64,000 bases of DNA from Microbispora triticiradicis (GTDB taxonomy: Bacteria; Actinomycetota; Actinomycetes; Streptosporangiales; Streptosporangiaceae), in contig QFZU02000010.1 of assembly GCA_003260025.2 (NCBI GenBank), positions 1 to 64,000 of the forward strand, read 5' to 3'. This document shows positions 53,568 to 61,152 of the stretch, in pieces. The notes under the pieces are model-generated. The model was given only the letters and a program-made list of their open reading frames with translations. It was not told the origin of the DNA and searched no databases. Position numbers and translations under genes: made by a program. How positions within the stretch are numbered: position 1 is the first letter of the stretch; every line of letters starts with the position of its first letter.

Positions 53568-53589
53568 GTCTCACTCGAAGGAGTGAGAC
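53568..53589. promoter_or_regulatory. Perfect inverted repeat before the two-component system
   Basis: GTCTCACTC-GAAG-GAGTGAGAC, a nine-base-pair perfect inverted repeat with a four-base loop, lies in the divergent gap between the Lnt-like and histidine kinase genes. It may be an operator (for example of the adjacent response regulator) or a weak terminator. Confidence 0.5.
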
Positions 53590-53672
53590 GGTCGTCAGCC
53601 GAGCGGCGGAGGCGACGGCGGGGCCGCGCGCATAGTCTTGCCGGGTTCTCTCCGACAACCCCGGAGCCGGTC

Positions 53673-54806
53673 ATGCGGGCGAGCATCCTGAGTCCATCAA
53701 GGGCCGACGTCGCGATCACCGCCGTCGTCACCGTGATGACGGTGACGCCCGTCCTGGTCCCGTACCGGCAGCCGTGGTGGGCCGTGGCGCTCGCCGTCCT
53801 GATGTCGGTGCCGGTGCTGTGGCGGCGCCGCGCCGTTCTCCCCGTCGGGGCGGTCGTGGGCTGCGCCACGACGGTCCTGGCGATCGCGGTGGAGCCGCTG
53901 CCGCACTCCGGGGCTCTGGTGCTGCTGCTGCCGTACGGCGTGCTGGTGTGCACCTACACGTTCGCGGCGGCGGACCTCTCCCGGGCACGCCGCGCCGGGG
54001 GCGTCGCGGGTCTCGCCGCTGGCGTGGCCGTGTCGCTCGTCGTCCCGCAGGAGAACCTGGAGACCTACCGTTACCTTCTCACCGCGATCGTCGCCGCGTA
54101 CGCGCTTGGTGTGAGCGCACGGGCCCGGCGGGCGGGCCGGGAGGCCGAACGGGAGCGGGAAGCGCGCGTCCGCGAGGAACGCGCCGCCGCGGTCGCACGC
54201 GAACGCACCCGGATCGCCCGCGACATGCACGACATCGTGACCCACTCGGTCGGGCTCATGGTGATCCAGGCGGAGACCGGCCCGCTGGTGGCGCGCGACC
54301 ACCCGGAGAAGGCCGAGGCGGTCTTCGAGGCGATCGCGGCGGCGGGGCGGGACGCGATCGGCCAGCTCCGCCTGATCCTCGGCGCGCTGCGCGGAAGCGA
54401 GGGGCTCGGTGGCCCGGCTCCGGCCCTGGGGCCGCAACCCGGGCTCGACGCCCTGCCCGGCCTGCTGGACAACGCCCGCCGGGCGGGCCTGGACGTCTCC
54501 GCCGACGTGCGGGGCGAGCCACGGCGCCTTCCCTCCGATGTGGACGTCGCCGCGTACCGGATCGTCCAGGAGGCGCTGACCAACACGATCCGGCACGCCG
54601 GAGCGAGCACCGTCCGCGTACGGGTCCGCTGGTCGGGTGACACCCTGGAGGTCGAGGTCGCCGACGACGGCCGGGGCGGGCGTGAGCTACAGGAAGGACA
54701 CGGCATGATCGGGATGCGGGAGCGGGTCACGGCCTGTGGCGGCCGGCTCGCCGTCCGGCCGGGGAACCCGGGTCTCACCGTCGCCGCGACCCTGCCGATC
54801 GGCTGA
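53673..54806 (+). CDS. Sensor histidine kinase, HisKA_3 class
   Basis: 377 residues. Several N-terminal transmembrane helices (about residues 10-150) and a charged coiled segment precede the HisKA_3 dimerisation box with His186 (TRIARDMHDIVTHSVGLMVIQ, split as RIARDMHDIV and THSVGLM). A HATPase domain follows, with VEVADDGRGG and GHGMIGMRERV (about residues 325-355). ATG 53673 has CGGAG seven bases upstream. Four bases separate it from the response regulator, so the two form a NarL-type two-component system. The signal is unknown. Confidence 0.92.
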   Translation: MRASILSPSRADVAITAVVTVMTVTPVLVPYRQPWWAVALAVLMSVPVLWRRRAVLPVGAVVGCATTVLAIAVEPLPHSGALVLLLPYGVLVCTYTFAAADLSRARRAGGVAGLAAGVAVSLVVPQENLETYRYLLTAIVAAYALGVSARARRAGREAEREREARVREERAAAVARERTRIARDMHDIVTHSVGLMVIQAETGPLVARDHPEKAEAVFEAIAAAGRDAIGQLRLILGALRGSEGLGGPAPALGPQPGLDALPGLLDNARRAGLDVSADVRGEPRRLPSDVDVAAYRIVQEALTNTIRHAGASTVRVRVRWSGDTLEVEVADDGRGGRELQEGHGMIGMRERVTACGGRLAVRPGNPGLTVAATLPIG

Positions 54807-54810
54807 CGGC

Positions 54811-55491
54811 GTGCTGCGCGTGCTCGTCGCCGACGACCAGGACCTGTTCCGCGGCGGCTTCGCGATGATCCTCGGCGCCCACGACGACATCGCCGTGGTC
54901 GGCGAGGCGGCCGACGGCGCCGAGGCCGTGGCGAAGGCGGTCGAACTGGAGCCGGACGTGGTGCTCATGGACATCCGGATGCCCGGCATGGACGGGGTCG
55001 AGGCCACCGCGCGGGTGTGCCGCAGGACCGGCGCGAAGGTGCTGGTCCTGACGATGTACGACGTCGACGAGTACGTCTACGACGCCCTGCGCGCCGGGGC
55101 CAGCGGTTTCCTGCTCAAGGACGTGCGCCGGGACGACCTCGTCCGCGCCGTCCGCCTGGTCGCCGAGGGGGAGTCGCTGCTGGCTCCCGCGATCACCCGG
55201 CGCCTGGTCGCCGAGTTCGTCGGGCGTGGACGTGCCCGGCCCCGGCTACAGCGGCGACTCGCCGAACTCACCGACCGGGAGACGGACACACTGCGGCTGC
55301 TCGCGCGGGGCCGGTCCAACGCCGAGATCGCCGCGGATCTGGTCGTCTCCGAGCACACGGTCAAGAGCCACGTGAGCAACCTGCTGACGAAACTGGACCT
55401 GCGCGACCGCGCCCAGGCCGTCGTCTTCGCGTACGAATCCGGACTGGTCGTCGCCGGCGAGCAGGAGATGCCCCGCACCGACCGGCGCTGA
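54811..55491 (+). CDS. NarL/LuxR-type response regulator
   Basis: 226 residues: receiver domain with phospho-acceptor Asp54 in VVLMDIRMPGMDG, Thr near 82 and Lys near 104 (FLLKDV), followed by a LuxR helix-turn-helix (ELTDRETDTLRLLARGRSNAEI, split as ELTDRETDTLRLL and ARGRSNAEIA, then EHTVKSHVSNLL, about residues 155-205). GTG 54811 follows the kinase stop by four bases. It is expected to activate genes on signal from the paired kinase. The palindrome at 53568-53589 is a candidate site. Confidence 0.93.
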   Translation: MLRVLVADDQDLFRGGFAMILGAHDDIAVVGEAADGAEAVAKAVELEPDVVLMDIRMPGMDGVEATARVCRRTGAKVLVLTMYDVDEYVYDALRAGASGFLLKDVRRDDLVRAVRLVAEGESLLAPAITRRLVAEFVGRGRARPRLQRRLAELTDRETDTLRLLARGRSNAEIAADLVVSEHTVKSHVSNLLTKLDLRDRAQAVVFAYESGLVVAGEQEMPRTDRR

Positions 55492-55528
55492 CGACGCGGT
55501 GCCGCCTCTGGGCTAGACCGGATTGATC

Positions 55529-55537
55529 TACACTGTA
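55529..55537. promoter_or_regulatory. Short palindrome over the WYL regulator promoter
   Basis: TACA-C-TGTA lies about 20 bases upstream of ATG 55558, within an A/T-rich CTACACTGTAAAG. It is likely a regulator site or -10 element of the WYL gene. Confidence 0.4.
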
Positions 55538-55557
55538 AAGGTGGCAGACTGATCGAT

Positions 55558-56550
55558 ATGCGTGCGAGCCGGTTGCTGTCGCTACTCCTCTTACTCCAAA
55601 CCCGCGACAGGGTGACCGCCGCCGAACTCGCCGAAGAACTCGAAGTGTCGGTCCGCACCGTCTACCGGGACGTCGAGGCGCTTTCCGCCGCCGGAGTGCC
55701 GGTGTACGCCGACCGCGGGCCGCTGGGCGGCTACCGGCTGCTCGACGGCTACCGCACCCGTCTCAACGGGCTCACCGCGGAGGAGGCGTCCTCGCTGTTC
55801 CTGGCGGGCCTGCCGGGGCCGGCCGCCGAGCTGGGGCTGGGCGAGTTCGCGGCGGCGGCGGAGCTGAAGCTGCTGGCCGCGCTGCCGCCCGGACCGCGGT
55901 CGCACGCGGCGCGGATGCGGGAGCGGTTCCACCTCGACGTGCCGGGGTGGTACCGCAGCGCCGACGAGGCGCCGTTCCTCACGGAGGTCGCGGAGGCGGT
56001 CTGGGAGGAACGGGTGCTCCGCACGCGGTACCGCCGCTGGGGACCGGCCGAGGTCGAACGCCTGCTGCATCCGTACGGCCTGGTGCTGAAGGGCGGCTCG
56101 TGGTATCTGGCCGCGGCCTGCTCGGGCACGGTGCGGACCTACCGGGTGAGCCGGATCATCGAGGCCGAGGTCCTCGGCGAGCGCTTCGAACGGCCGCCGG
56201 ACTTCGACCTCGCGGAGTTCTGGCGCGACTTCGCCGAGGAGTTCGCCGCCCGCATGTACACCGCCGAGGCGGTCGTACGGCTCGCACCCGGTGGGGAGGA
56301 CCTGTTCCGGTACACCCTCGGCGGCGACGTCGTGGACAAGGCACTGGCGAACGGGCATGCCGAGCCCGGCGGGTGGACGCGGCTGACGGTGCCGATCGAG
56401 TCGCTCACGCACGCGCGATGGCTGCTGCTGCGCCTGGGCACCCTGGTCGAGGTGCTGGAACCCGCCGAGTTGCGCGCGCTGATGGCCGAGGCCGTCGCGG
56501 ACCTGTCCCGCCTGTACGGCACGCGGCAGGAGCCCGGCACGGCAGGATGA
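55558..56550 (+). CDS. WYL domain (YafY-type) transcriptional regulator
   Basis: 330 residues: N-terminal HTH_11 (RVTAAELAEELEVSVRTVYRDV, as RVTAAELAEELEV and SVRTVYRDVEAL, about residues 18-45) with the wing GGYRLLDGY, then a WYL domain (PYGLVLKGGSWYLAAAC, about residue 165-185) and a WCX C-terminal extension. The start ATG is at 55558. The following methyltransferase gene begins four bases after its stop, so the two are probably one operon. Confidence 0.88.
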   Translation: MRASRLLSLLLLLQTRDRVTAAELAEELEVSVRTVYRDVEALSAAGVPVYADRGPLGGYRLLDGYRTRLNGLTAEEASSLFLAGLPGPAAELGLGEFAAAAELKLLAALPPGPRSHAARMRERFHLDVPGWYRSADEAPFLTEVAEAVWEERVLRTRYRRWGPAEVERLLHPYGLVLKGGSWYLAAACSGTVRTYRVSRIIEAEVLGERFERPPDFDLAEFWRDFAEEFAARMYTAEAVVRLAPGGEDLFRYTLGGDVVDKALANGHAEPGGWTRLTVPIESLTHARWLLLRLGTLVEVLEPAELRALMAEAVADLSRLYGTRQEPGTAG

Positions 56551-56554
56551 GCGC

Positions 56555-57157
56555 ATGTCAGAGATCACCGGCAGACGGTGGAACGGCAACATCCACTATC
56601 ACCCCCACATCCTGCGCGCGGTTTCCGGCGGGGCCCGGCGCGCCCTCGACGTGGGCTGCGGCGAGGGCATGCTTGCCCGCGAACTCCGGCGGACGGTGCC
56701 GGAGGTCGTCGGCATCGACCTCGACGCGCCCAGCATCGAGCAGGCCCGTGAGCACCCCGGCGACATCGACTACATCCTCGGCGACTTCCTCACCCACCCC
56801 TTCGAGCCGGCCTCGTTCGACGCCGTCGTCTCCGTGGCCACCCTGCACCACATGGACGCCGCGACCGGGCTGGCCCGCATGCGCGACCTGCTGCGTCCCG
56901 GGGGTGTCCTGGCCGTCGTCGGCCTGGCCCGCAGCACCATGCCCGCCGACCTGCCGCACGACCTGGCCGGCACCGTCCTCGGCGCCTTCTTCCGCGCCAC
57001 GAAGGGCCACTGGCAGCATCCGTCCCCCATGGTGTGGCCGCCGCCGGTGACGTTCCCGCAGATGCGGCAGCTGGCCGCCGAGCTGCTGCCCGGCTCCCGG
57101 TACCGCCGTCACCCGCTGTTCCGCTACAGCATCGTCTGGCACAAACCCCAGGCCTGA
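56555..57157 (+). CDS. Class I SAM-dependent methyltransferase
   Basis: 200 residues with SAM motif I ALDVGCGEGML (about residues 30-40), motif II VVGIDLDAPSIEQARE, and VVSVATLHHMD and LLRPGGVLAVVGL further on. It resembles ubiquinone/menaquinone-type small-molecule methyltransferases, but the substrate is unknown. It is co-directional with and adjacent to the WYL regulator gene, which may control it. Confidence 0.85.
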   Translation: MSEITGRRWNGNIHYHPHILRAVSGGARRALDVGCGEGMLARELRRTVPEVVGIDLDAPSIEQAREHPGDIDYILGDFLTHPFEPASFDAVVSVATLHHMDAATGLARMRDLLRPGGVLAVVGLARSTMPADLPHDLAGTVLGAFFRATKGHWQHPSPMVWPPPVTFPQMRQLAAELLPGSRYRRHPLFRYSIVWHKPQA

Positions 57158-57179
57158 GCCGGGCCCGCCCGGCCGACCG

Positions 57180-57430
57180 TCAGCCGTCGAGCAGCGCGTG
57201 GCCGCGAGGCGTACGGTCCTGGTACAGCTCCAGGGCGCCGCCGGTCAGCGAGCCCGGGGCTTCGTCGGCCATGCGGCCGAGACCCGTACGGATGATCTCG
57301 TGCGGGGTGGCGCGCAGGACCGCCAGTTCGCCGGCCAGGTCCGGGGTCGGGCTGGTCGGGACGGGACACAGGAAGTCCGGGATATACGGACCGCCGGGGA
57401 CGAGGTCGAGCAGGGGGGCCAGGTCAGGCG
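57180..57430 (-). pseudogene. Remnant of an ArsR-type (DUF5937-like) regulator gene
   Basis: On the minus strand a frame without a start codon reads LLDLVPGGPYIPDFLCPVP, then PDLAGELAVLRATP and LLDG before a stop at 57182-57180. This resembles the N-terminal segment of winged-helix ArsR/DUF5937 proteins (YVPDFLTPPP and ELxxLRATP). The rest of such a protein (about 250 residues) is missing. The fragment is cut on its upstream side by the promoter of the VOC gene. Confidence 0.45.
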
Positions 57431-57457
57431 CCCTTGATCTTGTGACACGATCGCGGA

Positions 57458-57856
57458 ATGCTGCGACTCACCGATTTCATCATCGACTGCCCGGACACGA
57501 TGAAGCTGGCGGCCTTCTACTCCGAGGTGACGGGTCGCCCGATCAAGGAAGGCAGCCACGAGGACTGGGCCGGCATCAAGTTCGGCGAGATCGAGCTGGC
57601 CTTCATCCGGGTGGACGACTACCGCGCTCCTCAGTGGCCCGACAGTGAGCACCCCAAGCAGTTCCACCTCGACTTCGAAGTGGACGAGATCGAGTCCGAG
57701 CAGCGCCGCGTCCTCGACCTCGGCGCGACGCTGCAGCAGGACTTCTTCGGCCCCAACGGCTACGGCTGGCGGGTTTACACCGACCCGATCGGCCACCCCT
57801 TCTGCCTGTGCCGCAACAAGGGCGTCATCTGGACCGACCAGGGCCTGATGATCTGA
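57458..57856 (+). CDS. VOC family (glyoxalase-like) protein
   Basis: 132-residue protein of one VOC module pair. The paired beta-alpha-beta motifs are visible as LTDFIIDCPDTMKLAAFYSEVTG (split as TDFIIDCPDTM and AAFYSEVTGRP) and FHLDFEVDEIESEQRRVLDLG (as FHLDFEVDEIE and RRVLDLGAT), with a metal-ligand-like His/Glu pattern and a DPIGHPFCLC ending. It may act as a dioxygenase, resistance or unknown binding protein. The ATG is at 57458. Confidence 0.8.
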   Translation: MLRLTDFIIDCPDTMKLAAFYSEVTGRPIKEGSHEDWAGIKFGEIELAFIRVDDYRAPQWPDSEHPKQFHLDFEVDEIESEQRRVLDLGATLQQDFFGPNGYGWRVYTDPIGHPFCLCRNKGVIWTDQGLMI

Positions 57857-58169
57857 CCAAAGCGCGACTAGGCCTGTCTTGAAGCCATCTGCTCTGCTGC
57901 ACGACGACTTTGAGAGTGGCCCGGGCCGGCACGCCGATTCGCTTCGAGCGACCAGGGCCACCACTACGGGGCCCCTGCCGCTTCCGCGCCCAAAGCAGGG
58001 CGTCACGCGAGCAGGCCGTGGCGCCGCGCTCGGAGCCTGGCGGCTGCCGCACAGCATCACCAGCCCCGGTCAAGCTGTCCTCGCTCTGTGTCCCAACGCC
58101 CCGAACCGAGCTGCAAAGGGCCGGGGTGCCCCTACGAACACCCGGGCTGTGAGTAAGGCGACAGCGTGC
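57857..58169. other. Gene-free stretch of about 310 bases
   Basis: No gene could be supported between the VOC gene and the convergent TetR gene end. Frames on both strands lack start signals and family likeness. The sequence is less GC-biased in third positions and may be degenerate mobile or remnant DNA. Confidence 0.4.
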
Positions 58170-58754
58170 TCAGGCAGCGGTGACCACGTCTGCGTGAGCG
58201 GCCCGCAGCAGGGTGCGGGCGGCGTCCTTGGCGTGACGGGCGGGCTCTGGAGACCCGGAGATGGCCGCTGTTGTCATCGCGCCCTCGGCGAGGGGGACGA
58301 GCTGGTCGGTCAGCCGCGCGGGCGCGTCCGCGGCGGCCACGAGATCGGCGAGATAGCGCCGGAAGGCATCCTTGTGGGCCTTCGCGATGTCGGCCACGGC
58401 CTGGGACGTCGCTCCCAGTTCCCCGAAGGAGTTGATGAAGCCGCAGCCGCGGTAGTCCGGCTCGCTGAACCAGCGGTACAGCCAGTCGAAGACCGCCAGA
58501 ATCCGCTGCGTAGGTGAGTCGTGGGCATCCACGTACCGAGCCAGATCATGGAGCCACCTCGCGTCCCGCCGCTTCAGGTACGCCTCGACCAGGGTGTCCT
58601 TGGAAGGGAAGATCTGGTACAGGCGCTTGAGGGGCACGCCGGAGGCGGTGCGGATCGCATCCATTCCCACCGACTGTATGCCTCGGCCGTAGAACAGTTC
58701 CTCGGCAGCGTCGAGGATCCGCTGCTCAGTCGTTTCGAGCTCCACTTCGATCAC
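58170..58754 (-). CDS. TetR family transcriptional regulator with a recognisable regulon
   Basis: 194 residues. The helix-turn-helix is VGMDAIRTASGVPLKRLYQIF (as VGMDAIRTASGVP and LKRLYQIFPSKDT, about residues 29-55), and the C-terminal domain resembles the YcdC/AcrR-type fold. The GTG at 58754 is the start. An operator GAAAACG-N2-CGTTCTC lies upstream (58763-58778), and five related sites follow within 1.7 kb, so it probably represses itself and the DUF1348 gene. The ligand is unknown. Confidence 0.88.
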   Translation of the reverse strand: MIEVELETTEQRILDAAEELFYGRGIQSVGMDAIRTASGVPLKRLYQIFPSKDTLVEAYLKRRDARWLHDLARYVDAHDSPTQRILAVFDWLYRWFSEPDYRGCGFINSFGELGATSQAVADIAKAHKDAFRRYLADLVAAADAPARLTDQLVPLAEGAMTTAAISGSPEPARHAKDAARTLLRAAHADVVTAA

Positions 58755-58762
58755 CCATCCTC

Positions 58763-58778
58763 GAAAACGAACGTTCTC
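58763..58778. promoter_or_regulatory. Operator A of the GAGAACG regulon (TetR promoter)
   Basis: GAAAACG-AA-CGTTCTC differs at one base from the perfect palindrome GAGAACG-N2-CGTTCTC. It lies nine bases from the TetR start codon and supports autoregulation. Confidence 0.7.
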
Positions 58779-59467
58779 TTACGGTACGGCGCTCCAGGTA
58801 GCAAGGCACATTCCCGGGCGTGGGCCTGACCGTCGCCGTGACGCGGCCTGCCCGGAGCGAGGCCGGGCAGGACTGCCCTCTGCCCTCTCAAGCGAGCACA
58901 AGGCCCGCCCGGGATACCCCGGCCGGTGCGTGGCGACGCGCACACCGGCGCGGTCCCGTCGGCGATGCCGTTCCTCAAGCGTCTCGGTCCAGTCCGCCAG
59001 CAACTCGACGATGGCCACGCCGCGGCCGTGCTCATCATGGGCACCGGTGCAGCGAGGGTGGGGCGAGGGCGCCGTGGCGCCGGAGTCCGCAACCTCGATA
59101 CGCACGGCGCGGCCTTCGAACGTGAGGCTCACGATCATGTCGGCCCGTCCGTGCTGGGGCGCGTTCCCGCAAGCTCGCCGACGATCAGCAGGACGGAGTC
59201 CTGATCCTCCGGGACGACGTCCCATCGGGCCAGCAGGGACGCGGCGAAGTGGCGGGCGGCGTGTACCCAGCGCTCCTCGGCGGGAAGGGCGATCATGCCG
59301 TGCCGGTGCATGCCCGTACGAGCATGGGCCAGCGCCGGGGTCACGGGGGCTGTCCGGGGCTGCTCGCCGGACAAGGGCAGCGCCATCGGCGGGGGTTGCG
59401 TTGCCGTGTGCGAGAGGGTCATGGGAACGCCCATCTGAACTTTCCGAGCCCACATCAAGAGGCTCAT
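58779..59467 (-). pseudogene. ATP-binding (HATPase, anti-sigma-type) protein gene with a frameshift at the N-box
   Basis: The 5' frame (from ATG 59467, or ATG 59422) gives a Pro/Ala-rich leader, then WVHAARHFAASLLARWDVVP and SVLLIVGELAG, the usual opening of actinomycete RsbW-like ATP-binding proteins, and stops soon after. The N-box and later motifs (NAPQHGRADM, VRIEVADSG, HGRGVAIVELLADWTE) lie in another frame to 58779. Adding one base near 59165-59170 restores VGELA-NA-QHG, so one base is probably missing there. Such proteins often counteract SpoIIAB-type anti-sigma systems. With the frame broken, the ATP site is lost. Confidence 0.75.
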
Positions 59468-59859
59468 GTTCTGCAGCTTCTTTGCCCTCGGCCCTGGATT
59501 GGGTCGGCGTCAGGGCCGAGGCAGCGGTCCTGCGGCACTCGCGGCGGCCGAACCGGCAATCCGTCCGGCCAGCGGTGACAGCGTCGTGAGCCTCCAGCTG
59601 AGAACGATCGTTCCATCGAACGAGATCAGCCTGTAGAACAATCGTTCTCAGCGCAAGAGGGATGCGTATGAAATGCCGAAATCTGGAGCAACGCCCCACG
59701 CTCACCGCAGGTGAGAGGGTCTTCAAGGCCTGCGAGGGAATCCTGAGGCCAAAGCCCTCCAGGTGCGCGGCGGCCCCTGCCGCAGGTACAGCCTCACGCA
59801 CGAACGGCCACGCCGTGGATCCGGAGTCGGGCCCGGATCCACGGCGCGGGGGCGGGCGG
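59468..59859. other. Gene-free region holding an operator pair
   Basis: No gene is supported across these 392 bases. Two GAGAACG-type sites stand at 59600-59615 (GAGAACG-AT-CGTTCCA) and 59634-59649 (TAGAACA-AT-CGTTCTC). The DNA upstream of the ATP-binding gene and the short plus-strand frame at 59662 show mixed third-base composition, suggesting that a former target gene was lost. Confidence 0.4.
59600..59649. promoter_or_regulatory. Operator pair B of the GAGAACG regulon
   Basis: GAGAACG-AT-CGTTCCA at 59600-59615 and TAGAACA-AT-CGTTCTC at 59634-59649, 34 bases apart. Each matches the operator in most positions. They lie upstream of the frameshifted ATP-binding gene. Confidence 0.6.
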
Positions 59860-60333
59860 TCAGAGGCCGAGGTCGCTCAGACCGGGGTGGTCGTCGGGGC
59901 GGCGCCCGAGGGGCCAGTGGAACTTGCGCTCCGACTCCTTGATGGGGAGGTCGTTGATGCAGGCGTAGCGCAGTCGCATCAGGCCGTTGTCGTCGAACTC
60001 CCAGTTCTCGTTGCCGTAGGAGCGGAACCAGTTGCGTGAGTCGTCGTGGCATTCGTAGGCGAAGCGCACGGCGATGCGGTTGCCGTCGAAGGCCCACAGC
60101 TCCTTGATGAGCCGGTACTCCAGCTCCCGGTTCCACTTGCGGGTGAGGAATGAGATGATCTCGTCACGGCCAGTGGCGAACTCCGCGCGGTTCCTCCAGC
60201 GCGAGTCCACGGTGTATGCGAGGGCGACCTTCTGCGGGTCGCGGGTGTTCCAGCCGTCTTCCGCCAGGCGGACTTTCTGGATGGCGGTCTCCCGGGTGAA
60301 CGGCGGGAACGGAGGGCGTGCTTCGTCAGTCAT
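59860..60333 (-). CDS. DUF1348 / NTF2-like (SnoaL-fold) protein
   Basis: 157 residues with the DUF1348 pattern: [20 protein letters not shown] (split as PPFTRETA and VRLAEDGWN), [43 protein letters not shown] and [18 protein letters not shown] (each in one continuous fold). Function in the family is unknown; it may bind or modify a small molecule. The ATG at 60333 has AAGGAAG upstream. Three copies of the GAGAACG palindrome lie in its promoter, so the nearby TetR protein very likely represses it. Confidence 0.85.
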   Translation of the reverse strand: MTDEARPPFPPFTRETAIQKVRLAEDGWNTRDPQKVALAYTVDSRWRNRAEFATGRDEIISFLTRKWNRELEYRLIKELWAFDGNRIAVRFAYECHDDSRNWFRSYGNENWEFDDNGLMRLRYACINDLPIKESERKFHWPLGRRPDDHPGLSDLGL

Positions 60334-60354
60334 GTCGCTTCCTTGGGCCTGTGC

Positions 60355-60426
60355 GAGAACGAACGTTCTCGCGCGAGAACGAGCGTTCTCACCGTCAAGC
60401 ACGACCGTACGAGAACGATTGCTCTC
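60355..60426. promoter_or_regulatory. Triple operator C of the GAGAACG regulon
   Basis: GAGAACG-AA-CGTTCTC at 60355-60370 (nine-base arms with the flanking GC), GAGAACG-AG-CGTTCTC at 60375-60390 and GAGAACG-ATT-GCTCTC at 60411-60426. The first two are 20 bases apart, and a minus-strand -35 TTGACG lies at 60398-60393, so bound repressor would cover the promoter of the DUF1348 gene. Confidence 0.8.
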
Positions 60427-60569
60427 GCGCAAGACCGACACGACCACGACCTGGCAGTCCTCCCCTCTGTCGGGCCATCGCGCGCAGACGCCTCGGCCGG
60501 TGGAGCGGTACTTCCGGGGCAAGCCACCGTGAACGGGCTCGCGACGAGGGAGTCGGCCTCGTGCCTGTT

Positions 60570-60875
60570 GAGGCGGCGGGTGCGTTTCGGGTTGGCTGCG
60601 CGGTCGGCGTCGAGTCGTGGCAGGTTGGCCAGGCCGGTGTCCTTGGCTGCTCGGATGCGGTCCTCGCATCTGGCGCGCAGGTGGTGGTGCAGCTCCAGGT
60701 CGGCGAGCTGGCCGCGGCGGGCGTCGGTGACGAAGCAGGTGAAGCGATGCCCGCCGATGTCGGTGAAGCGCAACTGCGCGCCGGGATGAGGCCGTTCTTT
60801 GCCGACGATGACACGCATGCCCTTGGGCCAGCCGGTCAGGTCGAGCATGCCGGTGAGCACACCCAGATGGACCAT
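60570..60875 (-). pseudogene. IS1380-family transposase remnant
   Basis: A minus-strand frame from 60875 reads [30 protein letters not shown]-like sequence, then [14 protein letters not shown] and [15 protein letters not shown]. These are characteristic blocks of the C-terminal half of IS1380 transposases (about 450 residues in full). Only about 100 residues remain, no inverted repeats were seen, and the frame then runs into unrelated DNA. It marks past insertion activity at this locus. Confidence 0.65.
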
Positions 60876-60941
60876 TTCGGCTACATGGAAGGCGCTATCC
60901 GGTCCGGCGAGCGGGCCGCCCGGCTGCTCCTCGACCAGCTC
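60868..60941 (+). pseudogene. Fragment resembling the C-terminus of a flavin amine oxidase
   Basis: About 24 codons ([20 protein letters not shown]) match the end of flavin-containing amine oxidases, where this helix follows the FAD-binding site. It abuts the transposase remnant and is followed, in another frame, by an unidentified open stretch ending at a stop at 61069 (VFDGGDIRSWHLAEVERGK). Both are non-functional remnants. Confidence 0.35.
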
Positions 60942-61152
60942 TGCTCGTCGCGCCGGCGGTGGCCGGCCACGGCAGGCGGGTGTTCGACGGCGGTGACATC
61001 CGGTCGTGGCACCTGGCCGAGGTCGAACGGGGCAAGAACGGCACGCTGTTCCTGGACTACAGCCGCTGAGACTCCGCTCAAGCGACGGCGCGGCGTACCG
61101 GGCGGTGAACCCGGTACGCGGCGCCGCGGTCGTCTTCTTCAGGAGGCCCGGT
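60876..61152. other. Remnant-rich gap before the arabinofuranosidase gene
   Basis: It holds the amine-oxidase-like fragment and an unidentified 3' end (stop 61067-61069), and no promoter or hairpin strong enough to name. No intact gene. Confidence 0.4.

Noticed and set aside
53568-53589. Inverted repeat as transcription terminator
   Set aside because: It lies between divergent starts rather than after a gene end, so an operator is the better reading.
57857-58169. Possible small genes on both strands near 57.9-58.1 kb
   Set aside because: Short frames lack ribosome sites, family likeness and consistent codon bias.
60570-61069. Intact insertion sequence
   Set aside because: Only about 100 transposase residues are present and no terminal inverted repeats or target duplication were found.
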